Shown: positions 8,566-17,945, counted from the stretch's first letter. The stretch is DNA of 64,000 nucleotides from Mesorhizobium sp. STM 4661 (GCF_000359125.1 NZ_CAAF010000078.1:26334-90333); one strand, 5' to 3'. Program-made: numbers and translations. Notes: generated by a model from the letters alone, not told the origin.

Positions 8566-10713
8566 TCAGGCGGCGTTTTCTTCGCCTTCGGCCTTCTTGT
8601 CGCGAGCGAGTTCCTTGCCGGTGGCCTGGTCGACGACCTTCATCGACAGGCGGACCTTGCCGCGCTCGTCGAAGCCCATCAGCTTGACCCAGACCTTGTC
8701 GCCTTCCTTGACGACATCGGAGGTCTTGGCGACGCGGTCGTTGGCAAGCTGCGAGATGTGGACGAGGCCGTCACGCGGACCGAAGAAGTTGACGAAGGCG
8801 CCGAAGTCGGCGGTCTTGACGACCGTGCCTTCGTAGATCTCGCCGACTTCCGGCTCAGCGACGATGGTGTGGATCCACTTCTTCGCCGCCTCGATCTCCT
8901 TGGCATTGGACGAGGCGATCTTGACGGTGCCATCGTCCTCGATGTTGATCTTGGCGCCGGTCTTTTCGACGATCTCGCGGATGACCTTGCCGCCCGAGCC
9001 GATCACGTCGCGGATCTTATCGGTCGGAATGTGCATGACCTCGATGCGCGGCGCGAACTCGCCGAGCTCGGCACGCGCGCCGGAGAGCGCATGGGACATT
9101 TCGCCGAGGATATGCTGGCGGCCGTCCTTGGCCTGGTCGAGCGCGATCTTCATGATCTCTTCGGTGATGCCCTCGATCTTGATGTCCATCTGCAGCGAGG
9201 TGATGCCGTTGGCGGTGCCGGCGACCTTGAAGTCCATATCGCCGAGGTGATCCTCGTCGCCGAGGATGTCGGAGAGCACAGCGAAGCGTTCGCCTTCCTT
9301 GATCAGGCCCATGGCGATACCGGCGACGGGCTTGGCCAGCGGCACGCCGGCATCCATCAGCGCCAGCGAGGTGCCGCAAACGGTGGCCATCGACGACGAA
9401 CCGTTGGACTCGGTGATCTCCGAGACGACGCGCAGCGTGTAGGGGAACTGGTCAGCGGTCGGCAGCATCGGCCGGATGGCGCGCCAGGCGAGCTTGCCGT
9501 GGCCGATTTCGCGGCGGCCCGGCGAACCCATGCGGCCGGTTTCACCGACGGAATAGGGAGGGAAGTTATAGTGAAGGAGGAACTTCTCCTTGTACATGCC
9601 GGTCAGCGAATCGACATACTGCTCGTCCTCGCCGGTGCCGAGCGTGGCAACGACCAGCGCCTGGGTTTCGCCGCGGGTGAACAGCGCCGAACCGTGGGTG
9701 CGCGGCAACACGCCGACTTCGGAGACGATCTTGCGGACCGTCTTCAGGTCGCGACCGTCGATGCGCGAGCCGGTGTCGAGGATGTTCCAGCGCACGACCT
9801 TGGCCTGGAGCTCCTTGAACACGCTGCCGATCTGCTCGGACGTGTACCTGGCCTCTTCGCCTTCGGCCGGCGTGAACGCGGCCTTGACCTTCGCCTTGAC
9901 GGCGTCGACGGCGGCATAGCGCTTCTGCTTGTCGGTGATCTTGTAAGCGTCGCGGAGCTCGTCGCCGACGATCTTCAGCATCTCGGCTTCGAGCGCGGAA
10001 TAGTCCGGCGCGGTGAAATCGCGCGGGTCCTTGGCGGCGACTTCGGCCAGCTTGATGATCGCGTCGATCACCGGCTGGAAGCCCCTGTGGCCGAACATGA
10101 CGGCGCCGAGCATCAAATCCTCGCCGAGCTCCTTGGCTTCGGACTCGACCATCAGCACGGCGTCGGCGGTGCCGGCGACGATCAGGTCAAGCTTGGATTC
10201 CTGCATCTCGTCGACATGCGGGTTGAGCACATATTCGCCGTTGATGTAGCCGACGCGGGCGCCGCCGATCGGGCCCATGAAGGGCACGCCCGACAGCGTC
10301 AGAGCCGCCGAAGTGGCGACGATCGACAGGATGTCCGGATCGTTCTCGAGATCATGCTGGACGACAGTGACGACGATCTGGGTGTCGTTCTTGTAGCCGT
10401 CGGCGAAAAGCGGGCGGATCGGGCGGTCGATCAGGCGGGAAACCAGCGTTTCCTTCTCGCTGGGACGGCCTTCGCGTTTGAAATAGCCGCCCGGGATCTT
10501 GCCGGCGGCATAGGTCTTTTCCTGGTAATTGACGGTCAGCGGGAAGAAATCGAGGCCGGGCTTCGGCTCCTTCATCGAAACGACGGTGGCGAGAACCTTG
10601 GTTTCGCCGTAGGTGGCGAGCACCGCGCCGTCAGCCTGGCGCGCGATCTTGCCGGTTTCCAGGATGAGCGGGCGGCCGCCCCATTCTATTTCCACTTTGT
10701 GGTGATTGAACAT
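8566..10713 (-). CDS. pnp: Polyribonucleotide nucleotidyltransferase (PNPase)
   Basis: 715 residues. Phosphorolytic 3'-5' exoribonuclease and component of the degradosome. Domain order: RNase PH-like 1 (about 12-140), helical linker, RNase PH-like 2 (about 320-460), KH domain (VIGSGGKVI, about 555-615) and S1 domain (GEIYEGTVVKTADFGAFVNF, about 620-690). The ATG at 10713 is preceded by AAGGACAAGAC. Last gene of the translation operon, behind rpsO as in most bacteria. The 405-base upstream spacer contains several hairpins that could serve PNPase autoregulation by RNase cleavage, as in E. coli; that is inference. Confidence 0.97.
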   Translation of the reverse strand: MFNHHKVEIEWGGRPLILETGKIARQADGAVLATYGETKVLATVVSMKEPKPGLDFFPLTVNYQEKTYAAGKIPGGYFKREGRPSEKETLVSRLIDRPIRPLFADGYKNDTQIVVTVVQHDLENDPDILSIVATSAALTLSGVPFMGPIGGARVGYINGEYVLNPHVDEMQESKLDLIVAGTADAVLMVESEAKELGEDLMLGAVMFGHRGFQPVIDAIIKLAEVAAKDPRDFTAPDYSALEAEMLKIVGDELRDAYKITDKQKRYAAVDAVKAKVKAAFTPAEGEEARYTSEQIGSVFKELQAKVVRWNILDTGSRIDGRDLKTVRKIVSEVGVLPRTHGSALFTRGETQALVVATLGTGEDEQYVDSLTGMYKEKFLLHYNFPPYSVGETGRMGSPGRREIGHGKLAWRAIRPMLPTADQFPYTLRVVSEITESNGSSSMATVCGTSLALMDAGVPLAKPVAGIAMGLIKEGERFAVLSDILGDEDHLGDMDFKVAGTANGITSLQMDIKIEGITEEIMKIALDQAKDGRQHILGEMSHALSGARAELGEFAPRIEVMHIPTDKIRDVIGSGGKVIREIVEKTGAKINIEDDGTVKIASSNAKEIEAAKKWIHTIVAEPEVGEIYEGTVVKTADFGAFVNFFGPRDGLVHISQLANDRVAKTSDVVKEGDKVWVKLMGFDERGKVRLSMKVVDQATGKELARDKKAEGEENAA

Positions 10714-11118
10714 GTCTTGTCCTTCATATGCGGAAAGGGCCGCGCCGTTTCAGCGTGCGCGGATGCCCTTTCCCTGGCTTCCTTTCTCGGGCAGCCACGG
10801 GCAAGACAACGGGAAGCTCGGTTAGTCCGGCACCGTGGCCGCGACGAGCGTCCTGCAATCCTGCCCCATGACCGTCCATGGGCGGTTTCGAATGGCCCTC
10901 TGCTGCTCGAAACCGGGTCTGGCCAATCGATCCGACTGGCCTTGCGCATGACCCCGAAAACCACGGCTTTCGGCAAGCGTCATGCGCAAATCAAATTTTC
11001 AGAGCGTCCTTTTGCGCGTCGGGCGCGACGCTCTGTTCCTTCATTGGAGCGCCGGATTGATCCGGTGCTCCAATGCGCGACCGGCGGGCTCTCCGAGGAA
11101 AGCCCGCCGGCCAATTCG
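10714..11118. repeat. rpsO-pnp spacer with clustered palindromes
   Basis: No gene. Palindromes seen: 10942-10952 with 10979-10989 (TTGCGCATGAC arms, enclosing CCGAAA/TTTCGG); 11001-11008 with 11027-11034 (AGAGCGTC/GACGCTCT); 11043-11074 (ATTGGAGC outer arms, CCGGAT/ATCCGG inner arms); and 11081-11110. A weaker one pairs GGTTTCGA with TCGAAACC around 10890-10920. The GCGCATGAC...CCGAAA type matches dispersed rhizobial intergenic repeats that I recognise from memory. Confidence 0.7.
11081..11110 (-). terminator. Hairpin after rpsO
   Basis: A 10-bp perfect stem, CCGGCGGGCT (11081-11090) with AGCCCGCCGG (11101-11110), starts 8 bases past the rpsO stop. No U-run follows, so it may be a 3'-end stabiliser or partial terminator. 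Confidence 0.5.
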
Positions 11119-11388
11119 TCAACGGCGCAGACCGAGCTTCTCGATCAGCGTCTGATAGCGCGCGTCATCCTTGCGCTTGAGATAATCAAGCAGGCTGCGG
11201 CGCTGGGAGACGAGAGCGAGCAGACCACGGCGGGAATGGTTATCCTTCTTGTGGTCCTTGAAATGATCGGTCAGGTTCTTGATGCGCTCGGAAAGGATGG
11301 CCACCTGGACTTCCGGAGACCCGGTATCGCCCTTGGCGGTTGCGAATTCACCCATCAATTCCTTCTTGCGCTCGGCAGTAATCGACAT
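11119..11388 (-). CDS. rpsO: 30S ribosomal protein S15
   Basis: 89 residues, the standard length. It binds 16S rRNA at the central-domain three-way junction as a primary assembly protein. The family pattern is clear: GDTGSPEVQVAILSERI, LTDHFKDHKKDNHSRRGLL and RRSLLDYLKRKD. It precedes pnp as in most bacteria, but the usual truB-rpsO adjacency is broken by corA. In E. coli S15 represses its own message at a pseudoknot; no equivalent could be assigned here. Confidence 0.97.
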   Translation of the reverse strand: MSITAERKKELMGEFATAKGDTGSPEVQVAILSERIKNLTDHFKDHKKDNHSRRGLLALVSQRRSLLDYLKRKDDARYQTLIEKLGLRR

Positions 11389-11582
11389 CGTGTTTTTCCT
11401 TATCTGTTTGAGGAAACGGGACGCCCTCAGCCGGGATGTCGTCCAGCAGGGGCCGGTGCAAGCAACGCGTCATGGCGCGATGCTGCGGCGCATATAGTGC
11501 AATTCCCCAGAAAACACCAGCCCAATTCACAAGCCGGCTTTGCCGCGGCTTTTACGAGAAAATGAAGACTTTTAGGCTTATG

Positions 11583-12677
11583 CTATAGCCACTTCCTCCA
11601 TTTGAAGAAGGCAACCAGGCTTATTGCGACAACAGCCATGAACAAGAGCGCTGCCGGGTAGCCGTAGTAGGCCTTCAATTCCGGCATGTTCCACGGCGAG
11701 CTATCAGGGTCGAAATTCATGCCCCACACGCCGACCAGAAAGGTAAGCGGCATGAAGACCCCCGAGACGATCGTCAGATAGCCGATGACTTCGTTGGTGC
11801 GCGCCTGGCTCAGCGACAGATGCATCTCGATCAGGCCGGTCAGCATTTCGCGCTGGGTCTCGACCAGTTCGATCAGCCGGAGCGAATGATCGAGCGTGTC
11901 GTTCAGGAAGACCTTGGTCTCAGCCTTCACATAGGGCACGTCGTTGCGGATCAGCGTCGCCAGCGCGTCGCGCATCGGCCACAGCACGCCCTTCAGCACA
12001 TTGGCGTCGCGCCGCAACTCGTGAAGCTTGCGCATCTGGTGCTTGTGCTGCGTGTGCAGCATCTGATCCTCGATGTCGTCGACCATGTCGGCGGCGGTCT
12101 CGATCGGCGGGAAATAGCTGTCGACGATGGCGTCGATCAGCGCATAGGCGAGATAGTCGGCGCCGCGCGAGCGCAACCGGTTGGGCACCGAGCTTTCGAT
12201 GCGCTTGCGCACGGGGTCGAACGGATCGCCCTCGCGCTCCTGGAAGGTGACGACGAAGTTCTCACCGAAGAAAACGGCGATCTGCTCGTAGCGATGCGCC
12301 GTGACATCGTCGATCATCCTGACGACGATGAAGGCATGGTTCTCGAAGAAATCCACTTTCGGCCGCTGGCCGGTGTTGACGACATCTTCCAGCGCCAACG
12401 GATGCAGGCTGAAAGTGCGGCCGATCTCCTCGATCAGCGGGATGTTGGCAAGGCCGGTGCAGTCCAGCCAGATGACCGGCCAATTGTCGCAATGGGTGTT
12501 GAGGTCGTCGATACTGGCATTTTCGATCGTCTCGAACCTGTCGGGCGACATCAGCGTCAGCCTGAGTTCGGACCTGCGGGCCGCGGGATCTGCAATCAGC
12601 GTGCCTGGCGAAGCGCCAACCGGCGGCCGCCGCGTTTTCACCGGCACCTGCTTCTTGATCGTCTCAACCTTTGCCAT
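11583..12677 (-). CDS. corA: CorA-type magnesium/cobalt channel
   Basis: 364 residues. A soluble N-terminal domain is followed by the long stalk helix and two C-terminal membrane helices. The first ends in the selectivity signature GMN (VGVWGMNFD) and the second is followed by the basic tail FFKWRKWL. It forms pentameric Mg2+ channels in the inner membrane. Placed between truB (44 bases upstream) and rpsO (194 bases downstream) on the same strand. This is not the classical operon order, so it is either an added member or an insertion. Confidence 0.92.
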   Translation of the reverse strand: MAKVETIKKQVPVKTRRPPVGASPGTLIADPAARRSELRLTLMSPDRFETIENASIDDLNTHCDNWPVIWLDCTGLANIPLIEEIGRTFSLHPLALEDVVNTGQRPKVDFFENHAFIVVRMIDDVTAHRYEQIAVFFGENFVVTFQEREGDPFDPVRKRIESSVPNRLRSRGADYLAYALIDAIVDSYFPPIETAADMVDDIEDQMLHTQHKHQMRKLHELRRDANVLKGVLWPMRDALATLIRNDVPYVKAETKVFLNDTLDHSLRLIELVETQREMLTGLIEMHLSLSQARTNEVIGYLTIVSGVFMPLTFLVGVWGMNFDPDSSPWNMPELKAYYGYPAALLFMAVVAISLVAFFKWRKWL

Positions 12678-12721
12678 ATGCCCCTCGAGCGCAATGTCGA
12701 ACCGAGATTAGATGAGAGCCG

Positions 12722-13702
12722 TCACCCGGCAAAAACCCGCCTCGGCTTGAACATGCCTTGCTCGATGGCGCCGATGGCGACCAGCTTGCCACGCGCCATG
12801 GCACAGGCTTCCTCGGCCTCCACCGGCGCATCGCGGCCACGGATGATGACCGGATTGCCGAGGCGGATTTTTGTCGCCGCATCGTCACTGATCGCAATCC
12901 GCGGCAGGCAATCGAGCGCGGCTGATGTGTCGACCAGAAGCGCGTCGATGGCTGTGAAGTCGACCGGCAGATCGGGAGCGTCGGATGCATCATCGGCCGT
13001 ATCCGGATCCTCATCGCCCTGTTCGCCGAAACGCGCTGCCTCCAGCTCGGCGATGGTGACGAAGTCGTCCTGGGTGAACGGCTCGACCTCGATCCGGCGC
13101 AGCTCGGCGATGTGGCCGAAACAGCCGAGGTCGCGGCCCATGTCGCGGGCCAGCGAGCGCACATAGGTGCCCTTGCCGCATTCGACCTCGAAAATGGTGT
13201 GATCGGCATTGTGTTCGACCAGGTCGAGGCGGCCGATCTCGACCTCGCGCGGCGGAATGTCGACCGTCTCGCCCTCGCGAGCCAAGTCGTAGGCACGCTC
13301 GCCAGCGATCTTGATGGCCGAGAATTGCGGCGGCGTCTGCATGATGACGCCGGTGTATTTCGGCAGGAGCGCTTGAACATCGGCTTCCGGCGGACGCCGG
13401 TCGGAACTCTTCGTTACCGGGCCTTCGAGGTCATCGGTCGAACGCTCCTCGCCCCAGGCGACGGTGAAGCGATAGATCTTGGCGCCGTCCTGGACGTAGG
13501 GGACGGTCTTGGTCGCCTCGCCGAGCGCGATCGGCAGCATGCCGGAGGCCAGTGGGTCGAGCGTGCCGGCATGGCCGGCCTTTTCCGCCTGGAACAGCCA
13601 TTTGATCTTGGAGACGGCTTCGGTCGAGCCCATGCCGACCGGCTTGTCCAGCACCAGCCAGCCGGAGACCGGCCGGCCTTTCTTCTTGCCGCGGCGCGCC
13701 AT
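12722..13702 (-). CDS. truB: tRNA pseudouridine(55) synthase TruB
   Basis: 326 residues. It isomerises U55 in the T-loop of tRNAs. The catalytic aspartate motif is in HAGTLDPLASGMLPIALG, preceded by SGWLVLDKPVGMGS, the family N-terminus. The C-terminal part carries a PUA-like region. Its ATG overlaps the stop codon of the upstream hypothetical gene, indicating translational coupling. Confidence 0.96.
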   Translation of the reverse strand: MARRGKKKGRPVSGWLVLDKPVGMGSTEAVSKIKWLFQAEKAGHAGTLDPLASGMLPIALGEATKTVPYVQDGAKIYRFTVAWGEERSTDDLEGPVTKSSDRRPPEADVQALLPKYTGVIMQTPPQFSAIKIAGERAYDLAREGETVDIPPREVEIGRLDLVEHNADHTIFEVECGKGTYVRSLARDMGRDLGCFGHIAELRRIEVEPFTQDDFVTIAELEAARFGEQGDEDPDTADDASDAPDLPVDFTAIDALLVDTSAALDCLPRIAISDDAATKIRLGNPVIIRGRDAPVEAEEACAMARGKLVAIGAIEQGMFKPRRVFAG

Positions 13703-14163
13703 CAGCGATTTCCCGGCTTCTTGCGAAAAGTAGCAGCCGTTTTGGCGACGCTTCCCGCAGGCATTGCCTTGCTTGGCCTTTTCTCGTAGCCGAGGGCGTA
13801 AAGCCGTTTGGCAATTAGATATCCTGCTGCAATAGTTCCACCGTTGTCTCCACGATAACCCTCACCAAGCTTTTCGACGATCAACGGTTCTAAGACAGAC
13901 AAAGGCGGCATGTCCTTAGCCGCAGCATCAAGCATAATGGCTTCGTTATCTTTGGCGTTTACTATGATTTCTATCGCTCTCATTTCGGGGTCACCGTGCG
14001 AAATTTCCTTCGTTTTCTTAAAAGGAAGTCCCGAATCGACAATCATATCTACAATTCGAATAGCCTCTTCACTATCAATGCGATCCATACAGTTCTTGTA
14101 AAGGATCTGGCGTTGTTCAGTGGTCATGCTTGCAATCATTTTGGGCGTCATTGGCTTGGACAT
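13702..14163 (-). CDS. Hypothetical protein inserted between rbfA and truB
   Basis: 153 residues from the ATG at 14163 (a TTG lies one codon upstream). Unrecognised. The N-terminal part is helical and charged (MTTEQRQILYKNCMDRIDSEEAIRIVDMIVDSG) and the C-terminus is basic (KTAATFRKKPGNR). Its start overlaps the rbfA stop and its stop overlaps the truB start, so it is translated as part of the operon. Base composition differs: A and T are visibly richer than in either neighbour (for example 13900-14110), with codons such as ATA and TTA-rich stretches that the flanking genes avoid. This suggests recent acquisition. No signal peptide or membrane segment. Confidence 0.65.
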   Translation of the reverse strand: MSKPMTPKMIASMTTEQRQILYKNCMDRIDSEEAIRIVDMIVDSGLPFKKTKEISHGDPEMRAIEIIVNAKDNEAIMLDAAAKDMPPLSVLEPLIVEKLGEGYRGDNGGTIAAGYLIAKRLYALGYEKRPSKAMPAGSVAKTAATFRKKPGNR

Positions 14164-14579
14164 CAATCGTCCTCACCAGTCGGCTTTTCGTTGTGAGCTA
14201 AATCGCGCGCCACTTCGGGCGACTTCAAGAGATCGTTGATCCTGGCGAAATTGTCGAAGGAAGTGTCCAGCCGGAAGCGGAATTCCGGCATGTACTTCAT
14301 TTGCCTAAGCGCACCGGAGACGCGGCCACGGACGAATTTCGCGTGCTTGTTGAGCGCCTCAACCACGGCATTGGCATCGCCGGCGCCAAGCGGCGAGACG
14401 AAGGCAGTGGCGATCTTCAGATCGGGCGACATGCGCACTTCGGAGACCGAAACCACGGCGTTCTCGATCAGCGGATCGATGATCTCGCCGCGCTGCAAGG
14501 TTTCCGACAGCGCATGGCGCACCTGCTCGCCGACGCGCAGCATGCGCTGGGATGGGCCTGATGTGGTTGGACGGGGCAT
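14163..14579 (-). CDS. rbfA: 30S ribosome-binding factor RbfA
   Basis: 138 residues. Small KH-like factor that matures the 5' end of 16S rRNA and aids growth in the cold. Recognisable by RMLRVGEQVRHALSETLQRGEI, VSVSEVRMSPDLKIATAFVSPLG and MKYMPEFRFRLDTSFDNFARINDLL. The start at 14579 fits the family; an in-frame extension to 14780 would overlap infB and has no family character. Overlaps the next gene by an ATGA-type junction. Confidence 0.95.
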   Translation of the reverse strand: MPRPTTSGPSQRMLRVGEQVRHALSETLQRGEIIDPLIENAVVSVSEVRMSPDLKIATAFVSPLGAGDANAVVEALNKHAKFVRGRVSGALRQMKYMPEFRFRLDTSFDNFARINDLLKSPEVARDLAHNEKPTGEDD

Positions 14580-14689
14580 TTTTTCTGTCCTGAAATCGTG
14601 AGGCACGGGATGGGACCGCACCGCATGTCTCATATGTTTTGGGCGGCGGCCTTTCGACCACCGCCCGGTCATGTCGATAGTATACGAAC

Positions 14690-17260
14690 TCAGAGCGTCC
14701 GGGTCACCATCTCGACGCGGAAGCACTCGATGACGTCGCCGACGCGCATGTCCTCGTAGTTCTGGAAGGCCATGCCGCATTCCTGGCCACCGGGGACTTC
14801 CGAGACCTCATCCTTGAAGCGCTTCAGGGTTTTCAGCGTGCCTTCGTGGATGACGACGTTGTCGCGGATCAGGCGTACGCCCGCGCCACGCTCGACCTTG
14901 CCTTCGGTGACACGGCAGCCGGCGATCTTGCCGACCTTGGTGATGTCGAAGATCTCGAGGATCTCGGCATTGCCGATGAAGGTCTCGCGACGCTCCGGCG
15001 AGAGCAGGCCGGAGAGCGCCGCCTTCACGTCATCGACGAGATTGTAGATGATCGAATAGTAGCGGATCTCGATGCCTGCCGCCGCGGCAGCGGCGCGCGC
15101 CTGCACATTGGCGCGGACGTTGAAGCCGATGATCGCGGCACCCGAGGTCTCCGCCAGCGACACGTCGCTTTCGGTGATGCCGCCGGCGCCGGCATGGACA
15201 ATGCGTGCACGCACCTCGTCGGTGCCGAGATTGTCGAGCGCGGCGTTGATCGCCTCGATCGAGCCCTGCACGTCGCCCTTGATGACCAGCGGGAATTCCT
15301 TCAGCCCACTCGTCTGCAATTGCGACATCATCTGTTCGAGCGAGCCACGCTGGCCCGCATGCTTGGCCACCGCCTTCTCGCGCGCCAGACGCTGGCGGTA
15401 TTCGGTGATCTCGCGGGCACGGGCCTCGTTGTTGACCACGGCGAAGCGGTCGCCGGCCAGCGGGGTTCCCTGCAGGCCGAGCACTTCCACCGGCATCGCC
15501 GGCGGCGCTTCCTTGACCTGCTCGCCGCGGTCGTTGACCAGCGCGCGCACCCGGCCCCATTCATTGCCGGCGACGAGGATATCGCCCGGCATCAGCGTGC
15601 CGGTCTGCACCAGCACGGTGGCGACGGGGCCGCGGCCCTTGTCGAGCTGGGCCTCGATGACGACGCCCTCGGCGGTACGGTCCGGATTGGCCTTGAGGTC
15701 GAGGATTTCGGCCTGCAGCAGGATCGCTTCGAGCAGCTTGTCGAGATTGGTGCCCTTGGTCGCCGACACTTCGACATCCAGCACTTCGCCGCCCATCGAT
15801 TCGACGAAGACCTCGTGGCGCAGCAGTTCCGAACGCACCTTCTGCGCATCGGCCTGCGGCTTGTCGATCTTGTTGATCGCCACGATGATCGGAACGCCTG
15901 CCGCCTTCGCGTGGCTGATCGATTCGATCGTCTGCGGCATCACGCTGTCGTCGGCCGCCACCACGAGGATGGCGATATCGGTCGCCTGGGCACCGCGGGC
16001 GCGCATCGCCGTGAAGGCAGCGTGGCCGGGCGTGTCGATGAAAGTGATCTTGTGGCCATTCTTCTCGACCTGATAGGCGCCGATGTGCTGGGTGATGCCG
16101 CCGGCCTCGCCGGACACGACATTGGCGTTGCGGATGGCGTCGAGCAACGAGGTCTTGCCGTGGTCGACATGGCCCATGATCGTCACCACCGGCGGACGCG
16201 GCTCGAGATCTTCGGGACGGTCGGCGATGTTGAACAGGCCTTCCTCGATGTCGGACTCGGCGACGCGGCGGACCGTGTGGCCGAATTCAGTGGCAACCAG
16301 CTCGGCCGTGTCGGCGTCGATGACGTCGCCCGGCTTCAGGATCTGGCCCTGCTTCATGAAGAACTTGACCACATCGACGGCGCGCTCGGACATGCGCTGC
16401 GCCAGTTCCTGGATGGTGATGGTTTCGGGCAGGATCACTTCGCGCATGACTTTCTCGCGCGGTTCATTGTGCATCGCGCGCTTGAATTTCTCCTGACGCC
16501 GCCGCATCGACGACAGCGAACGGGCGCGCGCATCCTCTTCGGAAAGCGCGGTGTTGAGCGTCAGCTTGCCGCGACGGCGGTCTTCCTCACCCTTGGTCGG
16601 CTTGGCCGGGCGCGCCACTTCGGGCGTAACCAGACGGCGCACCGGGGCACCGGCGCCGGCGCGCTTCGGCTTGACCTCCTCATCGTCGTCGGCGGTCGCC
16701 AGTTCGGCGGCCAGCGGCGCACGGCGGCGCGCCTCTTCCTCGGCACGGCGGCGGGACTCGGCCTCGGTCTGCAGCCGCGCCTCTTCCTCGGCTTGGCGGC
16801 GCGCGGATTCCTCGCGCTCGCGCTTGCGGCGTTCTTCATCCTCGTTGCGGCGCTTGGCCTCGTCGATGGCGCGCTGGCGATCCTCGACGTCGCGCACTTT
16901 CGACCCTTCCAGGGCTCGGCGGCGTGCTTCCATCTCATTGCGCGACAATTCGTTCAGCACCATGCCGCCGCGTTCGACCGGCGGCGGGGACGGCGGCGCC
17001 TTGGGCGCTTCCTGCACGACGGGCGCTGCCGCGACCGGCGGCTTCGGCGTGAAGACGGACACAGGGGCAGCGGCCGGCTCCGGCTTGTCACCGGGCAGCG
17101 AGAACTTGCGCTTCTTGGTCTCGACGACAACCGACTTGGTGCGGCCGTGCGAGAAATTCTGGCGCACTGTGCCCTGTTCCGTACCGGGGCGCTTCAGCGT
17201 CAAGGTCTTCTTCGGCGTAACACTCAACGTCTTGTCGTCGCCCGATTTCGTATCGCTCAT
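14690..17260 (-). CDS. infB: Translation initiation factor IF-2
   Basis: 856 residues. GTPase that places initiator tRNA on the ribosome. A long, charged, Arg/Glu-rich N-terminal region (about 1-270, including a coiled-coil stretch of EEARRRAEEEARR type) is followed by the G domain with GHVDHGKTSL, DTPGHAAF and NKIDKP, and then the beta-barrel domains. The start at 17260 overlaps the end of the upstream ylxR gene by four bases. Operon position nusA-ylxR-infB-rbfA is canonical. Confidence 0.97.
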   Translation of the reverse strand: MSDTKSGDDKTLSVTPKKTLTLKRPGTEQGTVRQNFSHGRTKSVVVETKKRKFSLPGDKPEPAAAPVSVFTPKPPVAAAPVVQEAPKAPPSPPPVERGGMVLNELSRNEMEARRRALEGSKVRDVEDRQRAIDEAKRRNEDEERRKREREESARRQAEEEARLQTEAESRRRAEEEARRRAPLAAELATADDDEEVKPKRAGAGAPVRRLVTPEVARPAKPTKGEEDRRRGKLTLNTALSEEDARARSLSSMRRRQEKFKRAMHNEPREKVMREVILPETITIQELAQRMSERAVDVVKFFMKQGQILKPGDVIDADTAELVATEFGHTVRRVAESDIEEGLFNIADRPEDLEPRPPVVTIMGHVDHGKTSLLDAIRNANVVSGEAGGITQHIGAYQVEKNGHKITFIDTPGHAAFTAMRARGAQATDIAILVVAADDSVMPQTIESISHAKAAGVPIIVAINKIDKPQADAQKVRSELLRHEVFVESMGGEVLDVEVSATKGTNLDKLLEAILLQAEILDLKANPDRTAEGVVIEAQLDKGRGPVATVLVQTGTLMPGDILVAGNEWGRVRALVNDRGEQVKEAPPAMPVEVLGLQGTPLAGDRFAVVNNEARAREITEYRQRLAREKAVAKHAGQRGSLEQMMSQLQTSGLKEFPLVIKGDVQGSIEAINAALDNLGTDEVRARIVHAGAGGITESDVSLAETSGAAIIGFNVRANVQARAAAAAAGIEIRYYSIIYNLVDDVKAALSGLLSPERRETFIGNAEILEIFDITKVGKIAGCRVTEGKVERGAGVRLIRDNVVIHEGTLKTLKRFKDEVSEVPGGQECGMAFQNYEDMRVGDVIECFRVEMVTRTL

Positions 17261-17907
17261 TCCATATCCTCTGCGGCATCATCTTCATCAGCAACGGCCG
17301 CAAGCATTGCCAGATCGTCCGGGGAACCGCCCCGATACCGGTCGAGCGCAACCATGCGCTTCTGGACCGCCCTGCCCGCGTCTCCCGCGAGAACGGCAGC
17401 ATGTATCACATTTGTACCCCCCAAAGCCAAGCTCAACTCGGCCTCGGAGAAAAGTTTGTAGGCAAGGATGGCGGGGCCGCCGAGATGGACGGTTGCCCGC
17501 CGCGCCTGGCTGATCTTGCGAACCCCATCATCGGACGCCTCGGCTGCGTGGAGCACGAAAAGTGCCAGTCCGCCGCGCACCGCGCTCTCGACCTTGGTGG
17601 CGCCGAGCGCGATCGCGCCTGCCTTGCGAGCAAGGCCCAGCATACCCAGAGCGGATTTGGAAAGCAGCCCGTCGACCATGCCACCGAGGTCGGCCGGCAC
17701 GGCCACTTGCGCCTTGAAGGCGCGGGCAAACAGGTTTTTCGCTGCCGCCTTGTCGATATGTAGGCGGTCGGCCGTCACCCAGCAACCGCGGCCGGGCAGG
17801 TTTTTCTTGATGTCCGGAACGACGGCCGAATCCGGGCCGACGACGAAGCGGATCAGTTCATCCGGTTCGGCCTGTCTGCGCGTAACGATGCAGGTGCGAT
17901 CGTTCAT
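17257..17907 (-). CDS. YlxR (DUF448)-L7Ae/L30e fusion RNA-binding protein
   Basis: 216 residues from the ATG at 17907 (GGACGAG upstream). The N-terminal YlxR domain (about 1-85) has RTCIVTRRQAEPDELIRFV and PGRGCWVTADR. The C-terminal part (about 90-185) is an L7Ae/L30e/S12e-like RNA-binding fold (LGLARKAGAIALGATKVESAVRGG). In many Firmicutes these are two genes (ylxR and ylxQ) between nusA and infB; here they are one reading frame, as is common in alphaproteobacteria. A role in ribosome or RNase P function is inferred from the family. Confidence 0.85.
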   Translation of the reverse strand: MNDRTCIVTRRQAEPDELIRFVVGPDSAVVPDIKKNLPGRGCWVTADRLHIDKAAAKNLFARAFKAQVAVPADLGGMVDGLLSKSALGMLGLARKAGAIALGATKVESAVRGGLALFVLHAAEASDDGVRKISQARRATVHLGGPAILAYKLFSEAELSLALGGTNVIHAAVLAGDAGRAVQKRMVALDRYRGGSPDDLAMLAAVADEDDAAEDME

Positions 17908-17945
17908 CTCGTCCAAGGGCGGGTTGTGTGCGATGCGGTTTCACC

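Noticed and set aside
8758..11565. Very long open frame on the plus strand opposite pnp and rpsO
   Set aside because: It mirrors codons of pnp in high-GC DNA, runs through the hairpin-rich spacer, and has no ribosome-binding site or domain; pnp on the other strand is certain.
14846..17461. Long plus-strand open frame opposite infB
   Set aside because: Composition (His, Arg, Asp, Leu rich) is that of an antisense shadow of a GC-rich gene; infB has all GTPase motifs.
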